NCBI GenBank assembly: GCA_949987565.1
Contig: OX465107.1
Span: 23,147,958 to 23,211,957, forward strand
Length of the DNA stretch: 64,000 nt
Direction: 5' to 3'
Source: Luidia sarsii
Lineage: Eukaryota > Echinodermata > Asteroidea > Paxillosida > Luidiidae
The first letter of the stretch is position 1. The number at the start of each line of letters is the position of its first letter. Shown one piece after another: positions 13,301 to 21,169 of this stretch. A program made the position numbers and the translations under genes. A model generated the notes under the pieces. The model was not told where the DNA came from, searched no databases, and saw nothing but the letters and a program-made list of their open reading frames with translations.

Positions 13301-14438
13301 TTTTTACCATTCAAGACTTGCATGCCTGAGTGCACCTCTGCTATGGCAATGAGTGGCATTCTGTTCTGGTGACGTAGCTTTTTATACTCCTTAGTGGAGT
13401 TTCTTGCCCCATTGCTCTATTGAATCGACCACAATCGACACAGACAGAACAATGTATTTGTTTGCCCAGAACCTTTTCCCGACAGTAGCAGCAACTGTCC
13501 CTGTGCTGTACACCTTAGTACTATTTTCCACGTTTCCTGCATCAATCTTTCAATTTGTTTTGTTTTGACAGGGTCCATTTGTCAAAGTCGACAGCCTGAT
13601 GAAAATCCTGGCTGAATGCAAAATTCCAGAACGTAAGTGGTTGCAGTTTGTCGGTCGCAAATAGTAAACTGTGAATGCAGCGTCATCGGTCTTTGAAATA
13701 AAATGTTTTGTGGCACATTCTCTAATAAATGGCTTTGTGTATATTAAAATTGTTATTCTTTAACTATGCTACTTACTGTTTTGAAACCATGGGTTCATTT
13801 GAGCATCCAATTGTAAAAGTACAGTAATGTGTCAGTAAAAATACAGTAATATGTCAGTAAAAATACAGTAATGTGTCAGTAAAAATACAGTAATGTGTCA
13901 GTAAAAGTACAGTAATGTGTCAGTAAAAATACAGTAATGTGTCAGTAAAAATACAGTAAGTGCGAAGATGCCCTGCTGAGATTGCTGTGCGATGTACAGT
14001 GGAACGTCGCTATAACGAACGACCGCTATACCAAACATGCGGCTTAAATTGAACATGCCATTTGGCTCCTGATTTCTGTGTACAAAATATGTGGCCGCAA
14101 CTGCTATAATGAACGATCGCTATACTGAACAATTTTCATGGATCCCGGGATGTTTGTTATAGCGACGTTCCTCTGTTCTGTATCCTGCACCAGGCATGAT
14201 GTAACACTTTGTTCTCCCCCCCCCCCCCCCCCTCCCCGCTCTCCCTCTCGCTTGCTCTCCTCCAGCCAAAGTGGAAGACGTCACCTTGAACGGCGAGATG
14301 GGCGAGAACGACGAGGAAGGCAGCGGCAAACGCAAGCGCTCGGGAGAGAAGAACGACGACTCGGACGACGAAGAAGAAACGCACAGTGCACCAGCCCATG
14401 ACATCTACAGAAGCAGGCAACAGAAGAGAGTCAGATAG
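890..14438 (+). CDS. CSTF3: CSTF3 (CstF-77), 3' half of gene, ten coding exons
   Basis: Cleavage stimulation factor subunit 3 is a nuclear scaffold that dimerises through its HAT repeats and holds CSTF1 and CSTF2 on the GU-rich element during pre-mRNA 3'-end cleavage. Seen here: exons 890-964, 2463-2606, 3562-3664, 4511-4580, 6149-6245, 7067-7165, 10772-10943, 12306-12400, 13572-13632 and 14266-14438. All have AG acceptors, GT donors and matching phases, giving 362 codons and a TAG stop. Diagnostic strings include [43 protein letters not shown] and the C-terminal [13 protein letters not shown]. The vertebrate protein is about 717 residues, so the N-terminal HAT repeats lie off the left edge. 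Introns are loaded with MITE-like elements and simple repeats. Identity is near certain; exon ends are from splice logic, not transcripts. Confidence 0.96.
1162..1453. mobile_element. AGGGATGT-family inverted-repeat element with CAATTG TSD
   Basis: Termini are CAGGGATGT and ACATCCCTG. CAATTG flanks both ends (1156-1161 and 1454-1459), read as a 6-bp target-site duplication, though CAATTG is itself palindromic. The inside is A/T-rich with no ORF of note. A second full copy is at 38335-38599. Confidence 0.65.
1530..1686. mobile_element. Short inverted-repeat element (GATTTCAC...GTGAAAT termini)
   Basis: The ends are GGTGGATTTCACAAAG and the inverse GGTTTGGTGAAATTGACC, with ACGATG/CATCGT words just inside each end. 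The same element in opposite orientation lies at 60681-60824. About 150 bp, non-coding. Confidence 0.55.
1789..2156. mobile_element. TTAA-flanked MITE, family A, copy 1 (368 bp)
   Basis: Inverted termini AGCCCCTATACAACATTGG and CCAATGTTGTGTAGGGGCT are each flanked by TTAA (1785-1788 and 2157-2160). A reverse-complement copy of exactly 368 bp lies at 41608-41975. TTAA duplication is characteristic of piggyBac and Kolobok transposons; which one mobilised this family cannot be told from the element. Confidence 0.8.
2463..2606 (+). CDS. CSTF3: CSTF3 exon (HAT repeat, [16 protein letters not shown])
   Basis: Forty-eight codons, phase 0/0, acceptor AG 2461-2462, donor GTAGGC from 2607. It encodes [16 protein letters not shown], then the conserved [10 protein letters not shown] and [13 protein letters not shown] helices of two HAT motifs. 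Third-position GC is high compared with the AT-rich introns around it. Confidence 0.95.
2652..2876. mobile_element. GGCTCCGG-family inverted-repeat element, copy 1
   Basis: The ends read CCCTTTTC...GGCTTTGGCTCCGG and, inverted, CCGGAGCCTGAGCCTAAGCC...TTTTGGAAAAGGG. Related copies are at about 14803-15025, 44344-44857 and 45664-46024. It starts 45 bp after the preceding exon. Non-coding. Confidence 0.6.
2953..3353. mobile_element. CAGGCATGCAACT-family element, copy 1, TSD ttgatg
   Basis: Inverted termini CAGGCATGCAACT and AGTTGCATGCCTG are flanked by ttgatg on both sides (2947-2952 and 3354-3359). Internal marks shared by all five copies are GGATCCGCGGATTTCC near the left end and AAGGGCTT(C/T)GTGCTTCGCGCTCG near the right. 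Confidence 0.85.
3562..3664 (+). CDS. CSTF3: CSTF3 exon ([16 protein letters not shown])
   Basis: Starts in phase 0 after AG at 3560-3561 and ends after one base of a codon (donor GTACGT from 3665). It encodes [18 protein letters not shown] then [16 protein letters not shown], a textbook HAT repeat pair. The split Glu codon joins the exon at 4511. Confidence 0.95.
4080..4354. repeat. (ATCA)n tetranucleotide microsatellite
   Basis: About 275 bp of imperfect AATC/ATCA units in a CSTF3 intron, interrupted by two similar blocks containing AACATGGTCAATC. The right end is nearly pure. Confidence 0.9.
4511..4580 (+). CDS. CSTF3: CSTF3 exon ([18 protein letters not shown])
   Basis: Seventy bases; the AG acceptor at 4509-4510 follows a long C run. 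With the split codon it encodes [20 protein letters not shown] then EKSG, and ends after two bases of the Gly codon at donor GTAAGC (4581). It is the shortest complete exon but one. Confidence 0.94.
4791..5688. mobile_element. TTAA-flanked MITE, family B, expanded by internal tandem units
   Basis: Termini AGGCCCAATACAACATTGG and the degenerate inverse ending TTGGACCT are flanked by TTAA (4787-4790 and 5689-5692). The 364-bp copy at 24597-24960 shows the basic form. Here the middle is repeated: blocks starting AATAGTTTAT at 4951, 5238 and 5488. The first two blocks carry a head-to-head pair of Penelope-like terminal motifs (5148-5236 and 5432-5485). Confidence 0.75.
5148..5236. repeat. Head-to-head pair of Penelope-like terminal motifs
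   Basis: An 89-bp near-perfect palindrome. One arm contains CCTGACGTTTCGATCCTAGC; the other contains CTGCTAGGATCGAAACGTCA and ends CCCACTAAATTTTG. The same bases form the 3' end of the full retroelement at 53159. A shorter second palindrome lies at 5432-5485. Confidence 0.8.
5703..6032 (+). pseudogene. Non-LTR (LINE) reverse transcriptase C-terminal fragment
   Basis: Translation in shifting frames gives [20 protein letters not shown] near 5708 and [14 protein letters not shown] with SVERFRTLL between about 5918 and 6031. That combination (IANG, then SFFxRxIxDWNxL, then SVxxFxxxL) is typical of the extreme C-terminus of CR1/Jockey-type LINE polyproteins. A stop and frame changes show it is dead. 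It sits just before a CSTF3 exon, in intron sequence. Confidence 0.6.
6149..6245 (+). CDS. CSTF3: CSTF3 exon ([15 protein letters not shown])
   Basis: Acceptor AG 6147-6148, donor GTAAGT from 6246. After one base completing Gly it encodes [20 protein letters not shown] then [12 protein letters not shown], the last HAT-C helices. Ends in phase 0. Confidence 0.95.
6289..7016. mobile_element. 728-bp inverted-repeat element filling a CSTF3 intron
   Basis: Perfect 16-bp inverted termini GGGCCGATTTCATAAA / TTTATGAAATCGGCCC. Inside each end are ACGACG/CGTCGT words (TTACGACACGTCC; GACGCGTCGCAGAG). The host intron is only 6246-7066, so about 89 percent of it is this element. No transposase is recognisable. 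Confidence 0.7.
7067..7165 (+). CDS. CSTF3: CSTF3 exon ([14 protein letters not shown])
   Basis: Thirty-three codons, phase 0/0, acceptor AG 7065-7066, donor GTAATA from 7166. It encodes [20 protein letters not shown] then [13 protein letters not shown], the end of the HAT domain conserved from invertebrates to mammals. Confidence 0.95.
7166..7889 (+). other. CSTF3 intron, AT-rich
   Basis: Mostly unremarkable intron. A decayed Penelope-like terminal motif (CTTTGAGAAAGGTCC) is at about 7335-7385. I see no exon in it. Confidence 0.5.
8326..8488. repeat. TGTACA/ACACGTGT palindromic simple repeat
   Basis: Dense TGTACATGTAC, ACACGTGTAC and AATGTACACGTTGTGT units lie inside the long-TIR element. 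The block ATGTACACGTTGTGT occurs twice. Confidence 0.85.
9150..9491 (-). pseudogene. THAP-type zinc finger remnant
   Basis: Read on the - strand from the ATG at 9491: [20 protein letters not shown], then [12 protein letters not shown]. After a one-base shift comes [20 protein letters not shown]. This order (AVPxC-like start, W-A-A-I, ICSxHF/LTEEEL, then the closing AVPxIF-type box) is the THAP plan. The usual first Cys pair is degenerate and the frame is broken, so it is a relic, probably of a P-element-like transposase. Confidence 0.6.
9946..10757. repeat. (CCCCT)n-type pyrimidine satellite, about 810 bp
   Basis: An almost pure C/T strand of CCCCT/CCTCA pentamers leads directly into the AG acceptor of the CSTF3 exon at 10772. 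The few non-pyrimidine bases are nearly all A. Within it, 10391-10474 is a (CCCTTA)n block of about 14 units. All long translated frames across it are repeat artefacts. Confidence 0.95.
10391..10474. repeat. (CCCTTA)n hexamer block
   Basis: About 14 tandem CCCTTA units embedded in the pentamer satellite. The opposite strand reads GGGTAA, not the GGGTTA of animal telomeres. Confidence 0.9.
10772..10943 (+). CDS. CSTF3: CSTF3 exon (linker to proline-rich region)
   Basis: Acceptor AG 10770-10771, donor GTAGGT from 10944, ends after one base of Pro. It encodes a variable acidic/Lys linker ([20 protein letters not shown]) and then the conserved [17 protein letters not shown], matching the vertebrate P-D-x-QQMxPFxPR motif. 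Strongly GC-rich. Confidence 0.93.
11111..11806. mobile_element. TTAA-flanked inverted-repeat element, piggyBac-like (696 bp)
   Basis: Inverted termini CCACTTCGCGCCGGG and CGGCGCGAAGTGG are flanked by TTAA (11107-11110 and 11807-11810). Subterminal CTCCGAATCCGGAGG is a local palindrome. No transposase ORF. The CC-start plus TTAA target suits piggyBac-derived non-autonomous elements. Confidence 0.75.
12010..12200. repeat. (AAT)n plus Penelope-like terminal fragment
   Basis: An (AAT)n run (12010-12038) precedes a short block with GCGCCTTATG and AAAGTGCTTTACA. At 12156-12200 an isolated copy of CTGCTAGGATCGAAACGTCA follows. Confidence 0.6.
12306..12400 (+). CDS. CSTF3: CSTF3 exon ([15 protein letters not shown])
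   Basis: Acceptor AG 12304-12305, donor GTCAGT from 12401. The correct frame (two bases complete Pro) reads [19 protein letters not shown], then [13 protein letters not shown]. This matches the vertebrate proline-rich segment before the GPFV box. Ends in phase 0. Confidence 0.94.
12660..12768. repeat. Diverged head-to-head Penelope-like terminal pair
   Basis: A minus-facing copy (GATTCGATCCTAGCAGG) is followed by a plus-facing copy (CTTTGAGAAAGGTCCTGCTA). Both have decayed. Confidence 0.6.
12940..13328. mobile_element. CAGGCATGCAACT-family element, copy 2
   Basis: Same termini and internal marks as the copy at 2953. The flanks are agtgta and agtgca, a 6-bp duplication with one mismatch. Confidence 0.82.
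13572..13632 (+). CDS. CSTF3: CSTF3 exon ([20 protein letters not shown])
   Basis: Sixty-one bases, acceptor AG 13570-13571, donor GTAAGT from 13633. It encodes [20 protein letters not shown], the short helical segment shortly before the C-terminus that in this family (the monkeytail) clamps the hinge of CSTF2. The split Pro codon joins the last exon. Confidence 0.95.
13822..13959. repeat. 22-bp tandem repeat, about 6.3 copies
   Basis: Unit CAGTAATGTGTCAGTAAAAA plus two bases, with one or two substitutions between units, in the last CSTF3 intron. Confidence 0.9.
13997..14175. mobile_element. CAGTGGAACGTCGCTATAAC MITE, copy 1 (pogo/Tc1-like)
   Basis: Begins CAGTGGAACGTCGCTATAAC after a TA (13995-13996) and ends with the inverse GTTATAGCGACGTTCCTCTG. 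The CAGT start and TA target suit pogo/Tigger-type MITEs. A second copy with TA at both ends is at 32116-32304. Confidence 0.7.
14266..14438 (+). CDS. CSTF3: CSTF3 last coding exon, C-terminus and stop
   Basis: Acceptor AG 14264-14265, after a C-run and CTCTCC-rich tract. It encodes a short [17 protein letters not shown] linker, the basic patch [12 protein letters not shown], an acidic run DDSDDEEE, and the conserved end [13 protein letters not shown] with TAG at 14436-14438. The basic-acidic stretch resembles a nuclear localisation signal. The EAVRIITGG segment that follows CKIP in vertebrates is not present here or in the preceding intron. Confidence 0.95.
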
Positions 14439-14473
14439 AAGGGACGCCATCTTTTTTTCCTTTTTGTTTGGTA

Positions 14474-14479
14474 ATTAAA
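14474..14479 (+). promoter_or_regulatory. Candidate CSTF3 poly(A) signal ATTAAA
   Basis: ATTAAA lies 36 bp after the stop codon and is followed by a GT-rich stretch (TGGTTTTGTTTCCGATTTTG). That would give a very short 3' UTR. No AATAAA lies close by; the call is positional only. Confidence 0.4.
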
Positions 14480-14802
14480 TTGGTTTTGTTTCCGATTTTG
14501 TTTCCGATTGTTTTATTGTACTGAAGACGGCAAAATGGAAGGTCATTCAAACGGACCCTTCATCGGATGGTTCCTTTTTCTCCATGAAGCCTATTGATAC
14601 TCATGTCTCTATTTGGACTGGAGTCGGTGGAGTTTTTGTGCCAAAACCTCTCTTTTTATTCTGGTGACTGAAAACACTGTTGAGGCCTTGCTGCCATTAT
14701 GCTGCCCTCTAGAGGGGTAAACGTGTCACTAAACGATGGGAAATGTGCAGTGTCATATGCATGTGTGTCCTACGCTACGGGATTTATACCAGATGTCCAG
14801 GA

Positions 14803-15025
14803 TTCCCCCCCCCCCCCCCAAAAAAAGCTCAGGCTCCCACCCCAGCTTTGTCCCTGCTATCCAGAAGCTGATCAACCCAGGCTCTGCCGAAGTTTTTTTC
14901 CGAATGGAGTACCCTTTTCTCCAAAACTGGAGGCCTCCAGCTCTTGCACTTTTGATTTGGATGAGGAAAAAATGGCGACAAAGCCGGAGCACGAGCCTAA
15001 GACGGGTTTTAGAAGAAGCTCACCT
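14803..15025. mobile_element. GGCTCCGG-family inverted-repeat element, degenerate copy
   Basis: Right end GACAAAGCCGGAGCACGAGC and a weak left counterpart (AGCTCAGGCTCCCACCCCAG). The middle TATCCAGAAGCTGAT matches the copies at 2652 and 45664. Confidence 0.5.
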
Positions 15026-15680
15026 CCGCTTAGCCTTGAGATGAGAGCGCCCGGCCGAAAGGGTGTCGTTGGGAACAATGTCCAGCAACAAATTCATTTG
15101 GCGAATGCGCCGAGGGTATCTCAAGTTCCGGAGTCCATCCCCGGCAGCCAAGCCGTATCCTGAGTTGTTGGTCGAGACACCCGTAGCACAGAATCCCTAA
15201 CCGGCATGGGAACTACAACTAACCACACATGGTTTTTCCTGTGGGAGGATAAGGGCCACGCACAAGGACATTCCACAGCGGGGTTTTTGTGGTGACCTGT
15301 GGTATGTGAGCCTACACCCCTGTGGGCACTGTGGTAAGTTGCGGTAAACAGTGTGTGTCCTGTGCGGGAGGTGCAAAGCGTTAGGGTTTTAACGTTTGTG
15401 AGGATTTTTGCAAGGCATGCCAAGCCACAATTCGGTGACACCTGGGCCATGAGAAACGAACCAGGCCATCTTGTCACAGTGGCAGGGGGTTTTCCTAATC
15501 GGCGTCTGTGAAAGTCGGATCTTGGGGCAATCTTGGTCTCGATTGAAGATTTTGTGGAGATTATTTCAAGTAAGCACTATCGTCCCAATGCAGACTTAGC
15601 TATGCATTCTGAGCAACTGTGCAGTCTCTAATCCATCCCAGTTTCCAGTGTATAAATGAATAGTGATTTGTGAAGCATCT
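15026..15680. other. Intergenic stretch, nothing supported
   Basis: Downstream of CSTF3. No similarity, splice pattern or repeat pairing that I can defend within 15026-15680. Confidence 0.4.
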
Positions 15681-15778
15681 TGGGAGGGCCTGACATTGCA
15701 CTGCTAGGTGGACCTTTCACGGAGGTAGAAAGGCAAGGACTACCGTAGTTGACTACTATGGAAGGCCACCATCTAAGG

Positions 15779-15862
15779 GCTGGATAGCGCAGATGATATG
15801 GAAGAGCACTGGTACGTTAATCCAGAGGTCTTGGGATCAAGTCCAGTCCAGTCAAAGTTTTC
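15779..15862 (+). repeat. tRNA-derived SINE-like fragment
   Basis: GGATAGCGCAGATG resembles a pol III A box and GGATCAAGTCC a B box, about 50 bp apart, with GGTACGTTAATCCAGAGGTC between. A related minus-strand copy lies near 63700-63785. No folded tRNA is supported. Confidence 0.45.
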
Positions 15863-16040
15863 TTTGCAATTTCTTCAATTTCAAGTTCCCCGTCAGTTTT
15901 TCCTTTGTTGAATTTGGAGGTGGTAAGGATGAAAATGCCAGGCACTCCAGTCATTTGAGGCCAAAGATGTTTGCAACCTTTTTTTTTTTTTTTTTTTTTT
16001 TTTTGGGGGGGGGGGAAATGTAATTATATATTTTTTTAGA

Positions 16041-16112
16041 AGGCCTGACATAAAAATCCTTGCTGGCCTCTTCGCAAAGGCGGTCTCCTGCCACTGCTAG
16101 GATCCAAGCATT
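16041..16112. repeat. Decayed head-to-head Penelope-like terminal pair
   Basis: GGCCTGACATAAAAATCCTT faces CTGCTAGGATCCAAGCATTAG across a short spacer. Confidence 0.45.
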
Positions 16113-16387
16113 AGGCCCTTGTATGGACACTTCAAGTGTGTGTCGGGTCATTAGGGTCAGAATTCAGTTGGGAACAGTCTCACATCACTTTTGATGCCAA
16201 GTTTAAACGGGGGAAAAAGAAGAAGAAGTTTGACACGTGGCATCTGATGAGATGCACGTAGTGGTAGGAATGTCCATATGTTGCAAATAAATGTACAAGT
16301 GTTTCTATTGGAAGTAATGATCTCAATAAAAACTCTGTAATTGAGCTTAAACATATTTTTCTACAAAGTTTCATAATTTTTGTTTAA

Positions 16388-16573
16388 AGCCCTTACACAA
16401 AATTGGTCGAGGTCAAAGAATAGCATCCATACGTTGTCTGATCCAACATTATGCATGAAATAGCATACCTGTGAACATTTCAGCTCAATCCGCCAACCGA
16501 GTCTCGAGAAAATCGTGAAAACTGCTTGATTTGTTTCGCGAAAATGCAGCATTCAACGACGTACTGTTCCGAA
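16388..16573. mobile_element. TTAA MITE family A, truncated copy
   Basis: Starts after TTAA (16384-16387) with AGCCCTTACACAAAATTGG and follows the left half of the copy at 1789 through the block GTCTCGAGAAAATCGTGAAA, then stops. Confidence 0.65.
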
Positions 16574-16767
16574 AAATAATTTAAAAAAATTACGGAACAC
16601 CAAAGACAACATTTCTCCAGTCACGCAGGCTGAACCACAACGGCTCAATCTCGGATGCTTTTTGATTGACCATAATCGGAACTTCAGTGTGATGGTTTGT
16701 TTGTTTGTTTGGGGTGTATTTTCTTTTCTTTAATTTTTTTTGGGGGGTGGGGTGGGGTGGTACAATT

Positions 16768-17299
16768 GTATTCTACATCGTTCATTGCACTTTGTTGGCC
16801 AAAGGTAGAATGTTTTTGTCGAAATTGATTGCTAATCCATGCATCTAATAATTCTAAGCACACAATTATTTCAACCACAGCTGTAGCGCTCCTACATAGC
16901 TGCTTTGCCGATTTTTTTTTTAGGGTTTGGTGAAATTCATTCCCGCTCTCAAAAATGTGAAGGGGCTGTCGTTTCGAAACATCTGGCTCTTTTGATTTTA
17001 GAGATTGGTAAAAAAAAATCACCGTAGCAAAGTTGCATCCACTTTGTGTGGTCCTCGGAGCTGCTGCTGTAGCATGCATGGCGGGTCGTGGGTTGAATGC
17101 TTCTAACTGGCGCCTCCACTCCGGCAAAGTTCTGAAAACTAAAAAAATGTATTCTACATCGTTCATTACACTTTGGTGGCCAAAGGTAGAATGTTTTTGT
17201 CGAAATTGATTTCTAATCCTTGCATCTAATTCATTCTAAGCACACAATGATTTCAACCACAGCTGTAGCGCTCCTACATAGCCGCTTTGCCGATTTTTA
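16768..17299. repeat. Direct duplication, two 150-bp copies
   Basis: 16768-16920 and 17149-17299 share GTATTCTACATCGTTCATT at the start, CAGCTGTAGCGCTCCTACAT near the end, and most bases between. Roughly 230 bp separate them. Confidence 0.8.
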
Positions 17300-17739
17300 A
17301 TTAATATTTTACAAGTCAGAAGCGATTGACATCGATGCGAAATGTACTTTGAGGTTGTTTACACGGGGAACATTTTCCACGCTCGGCAGATTCTCACGCT
17401 TCATAAGCGGCTGTTTAGAATTGGCACTTGTTGGTTCACCGACCTCCAGAAAGGCACTCCCGGCCCCTGGTAAAAGTGACCCCGTTATGCGATGCATTTT
17501 CGAACGTAGAGGGCGCGAACATCTTTGGTCGGTAAGATTGCCATACGAAGGATGCCTGCCGTGTACAAATCGATGGGCGGTGATGCAGTTGCAAGACTGG
17601 GCACAACAATCTACGCGCAGAGGATTTTTTTCCCAGGACGGGGAAGGCAATCATTAGCATAAAGGCGCGCTATTGGTTGCATTTTGTCTACGCGTGGTGA
17701 ATAATTCATGAGAATCATTCCGCTTACACACTCAGATCT

Positions 17740-17905
17740 TGATTTGAGTATACATGTACATGTTAGCTAGGTGTACACACGGACGTGTATAAAAAACCTT
17801 TTTATACACGTCCGTGGGTGTACATGTACAGTGTACATACACAGTATACACATGTACATGTACATGTACATGTACATGTGTGTATGCCTACATAATGTAC
17901 CGGTA
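17740..17905. repeat. TGTACA repeat with strong hairpin
   Basis: ACATGTACATGT-type units flank a perfect hairpin at about 17777-17815: CACGGACGTGTATAAAAA, a short loop, then its complement. Confidence 0.8.
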
Positions 17906-17991
17906 ACCATGGAGGAATAAGGAGAGACATGCTGTAACCATGGAGGTATACTACACCACATAATGTGTACTATACTGTACATCACAAGCGT

Positions 17992-18216
17992 GTTAAATTG
18001 ACGGTTAAATTGACCGACTCAAAAGTCCAAGTGGGAACGACGGTCACATTTGACCATTGGAAACACCGATTTAGTACTTGCAAAAAAAATTACATCCTAC
18101 ATGCTGCTGTTCAGAAGGTGTGCGTGATGTGGCAGGTTATGTCATTGTCTAAAATCAAACTGAAGATGAGATAATGTGTGTTGTCTTCATGTCTGGAAAG
18201 TTTCTTTGAACAATGT
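17992..18216. repeat. Segmental duplicate, copy 1 (partner 20022-20284)
   Basis: Shares GACTCAAAAGTCCAAGTGGGA, AGAAGGTGTGCGT and TGTCTTCATGTCTGGAAAGT in the same order with 20022-20284. It lacks about 39 bp present in the partner, between two GGAAA words. Confidence 0.8.
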
Positions 18217-18970
18217 GTAGACTAGCTTGTGTAGGCCACGGAGGCTTCCTACCTACTCCATGTGTAGGCTAAGATAATTCACTACTGACTACACAAGCGT
18301 GTGCTATAAAGATTGCCCTTTGCAACATTTTCATGAAAAATTCACCATGTCTGGATTGAATGCAGCCAATAGCGCGCGTTTATGTTAATGCTGGCCTTTC
18401 CCACCCTGGGAAAAAAAATATTACGCGAACGGCTCCGTGCATCGATCGTGTAGGCATACACCACTACAGTGTTTGGGTGTCGACAAGCTAGCAGCTACCT
18501 GTTCGTCTTGATCTCGGCCACGGGTTTCGTTTGGTTCGGGTCTGTTCCCATGCCAAGATCAGCGTAATATTAATGGGTAAGTTAACGCTTCTCCTCCCTC
18601 CTTCGTGTACTGTAGGGCCGGTTGTCAAGTCAGGGGACTAGTATCGGAATGGTCTAGCAGTAGCACTGAGTAGCAGAACTCACTTCCCTTGGCCCTGTGC
18701 GCTAGGCGTTGTGTGAGATGTTCATTCGATGGTCATACATTTGTACCTACCTCCATGGTCATACAACCCTGGCATTCGATGGGAACTCGCGCAATTTTTT
18801 TAGCTTGAACATCATTTTCACAGACAGTGAAGGAATAAAGGAATTACAGGTAGCACAATGCAAAAACAACTGGATCCAAAAGTCAATTATGTTAAATTGG
18901 AAAGATCACCTTCAAGTTCAAACTCAAAGCCAGGCTACATCACTCCACTGCACTCACTGACTCAGTACAT

Positions 18971-19165
18971 TACTCTACTACTTACATGTACATGTACTTG
19001 TAAGTTGTATTTGTGTATAGTACTTTAGTAGTACTACTACTTACTAGTAGTACTAGTACTTGTAGTACTAGTAATGTACGACTAGTAATAGTAGTAGTAC
19101 TAGCTGGTACTACTACTAGTACTACTTACTACAAATACTAGTAGTAGTACTACTTGTACTTGCAC
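18971..19165. repeat. AGTACT/ACTAGT simple repeat
   Basis: Dense AGTACTAC, ACTAGTAG and their complements, about 190 bp. Strongly self-complementary. Confidence 0.8.
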
Positions 19166-19501
19166 TCCCAGGCATGCCAGTGCTCTTCGTCCCTGTCTGA
19201 CCATGCTGAGCTGTACTGCCACCGGGATTGCAGGGTTTAAAGTTATAGAGGCCTGGCTTGCTGGTGGCCAAATGACTGACATTGAAATAAGTAGTTGTGG
19301 GGGGAGGCCATCCCCATTTGGCCCTGCATGCTGGGCTGCTGGAAGTTGAAAATGCAGGCATTATTGACAACTCTGATGGTGCGGCAATCTTCTTCCAGCC
19401 AAAGTGTTTGCTTGCAAGCATTCAAAGCATCGTGCTACAGTACATGTAATCATGTAGGCCCAAGGAACACACTCAATGAGAAGAAGATCAGCATTTAAAA
19501 A

Positions 19502-19689
19502 GGTCTCTTGTCAAATAGATCATCGGTTGAGTGCCGGTTGAATTCATCCGACCGGTAAAATTTCCCCCGGTAGAAAGCCGATTGTACTGGACCCTGGGGT
19601 GAAAAATACACGATGGGTATACGGTGGAAACGACATCGGACGGGTCAAATCATCTGATACACAACCGATGATCTTTTTGACAAGAGTCC
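19502..19689. mobile_element. 188-bp inverted-repeat element, copy 2
   Basis: Reverse-complement copy of 47-234, with the same length and termini GGTCTCTTGTCAAATAGATC / CAAGAGTCC. Flanks are AAA and TAA. Confidence 0.72.
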
Positions 19690-19731
19690 TAACCACAGAA
19701 CAGTCCCGTTTGTCTGAATTTACAACTTAAG

Positions 19732-20124
19732 CCGCGTTTTCACCGGACTTATTTTGGTCAAAGTAACCAAGACTATGGTTACTTTTCCCATTTTTAATCC
19801 GGTGGAAACGGCCCCTGGGTTAAATTTCCTCTCGGTTACTTTCACCGAGCCGAATGGTTACTTTTACCGGCCAACCTCTGCCCAGTCAAAGTGAGTAGGT
19901 AAGTTTAGCCGAGCCGATTAGTCTGGACAGTGGAAGCATACCACTTGGTAAAACGTGACTCGGCGTACATGCACTGTGCACAAATAATTTTGGCCAGCTC
20001 GGTTACTTTAACCATCGTCTTGGTTAGATTGACCGACTCAAAAGTCCAAGTGGGAATGATGGTCAAATTTGACCATTGGAAATGTAACCATCGTCTCGGT
20101 AAATTTTAGTCCAGTGGAAACGCC
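19732..20124. mobile_element. CGCGTTTTCACCGGACT inverted-repeat element
   Basis: The left end CCGCGTTTTCACCGGACTTA is mirrored by TTTAGTCCAGTGGAAACGCCG at the right. Internally it alternates GGTTACTTT and AAAGTAACC words. Non-coding; likely a MITE. Confidence 0.55.
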
Positions 20125-20284
20125 GATTTAGTACTTACACATTTTTTTTTACATCCTACATGTACATTCTGCTGTTCAGAAGGTGTGCGTTATGTGGCAA
20201 GTTATGTCATTGTCTAAAATCAAACTGAAGATGTTGAGAGATGTGTGTTGTCTTCATGTCTGGAAAGTTTCTTTGAACAATGTG
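20022..20284. repeat. Segmental duplicate, copy 2
   Basis: Longer partner of 17992-18216. Its left half overlaps the right end of the inverted-repeat element at 19732, so the duplication copied part of that element with downstream sequence. Confidence 0.75.
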
Positions 20285-21169
20285 TTGACTTGTAGGCTTA
20301 GTTAATTCACTGACTACCCATTTACAATGTACACGTACACTGCCGTGCAAATGTATATGTACAATGTATGTACCGGTACAGTGTACTGTATGTGTATCAT
20401 GAATGTACACACTGTATGTTTCCGTGCCTTTCAAGTTCCATCAATTGCACTGCAATATCTCCTGGCATTTCCTGGGGGCTGTTTTCAAAAGTTGGCTGAC
20501 AGTGTACAGTACATATGTGTACATCCATTATGCATGATCTATACAGCTGTCACAAAGGGAGCCCTACACATGGTACTGTATTAAACGAAGAAGACAATGC
20601 ATTCAAGCTGCTACGTGTGGCCTCCTTCCCACTATGTACATGTACAGCGGTGTACACGTTCTGTTCTGGAGTGCAAAAGTCCATTCTGAACAGTACACAT
20701 GTACATGTATCGTGGGAACCCCCGTTTTCGACGCTACACGTTTTCGACGCTTAGCATTCTAACTCACATCGCACTATGAAAACAACTCCGTATAACGATC
20801 TCAGACTTCATATCTTACAGTTGGTATCCTGCCCTTGTCCGTCACCGAAAATGTGGAAATTTAAGGCTTTTCCAGTAGGCCAAACTCGTGTTATTCAAAA
20901 AGTTGCTCTTTAGGGGTCTATTTTCCTAGGTACAAAATTGGCAGTTGCTTCGAAGGTCCAGTTTTCTTTATTATTGGTCCAAAAAAAAATCTGAGTGTAC
21001 CATAACAAACCCCAACATCCGTAGAAAAAAAATATATCACGCAACTTGAGGCAGTCCGTTCTGGGTAAAAACTATGGAGACTACTATAGGGCGTCTCGCT
21101 TATATAATTTTTTAAATATTTGTTTTTATTATTATTTAAAGACAAAAAGTAACATGGCCCAATAGGCTT

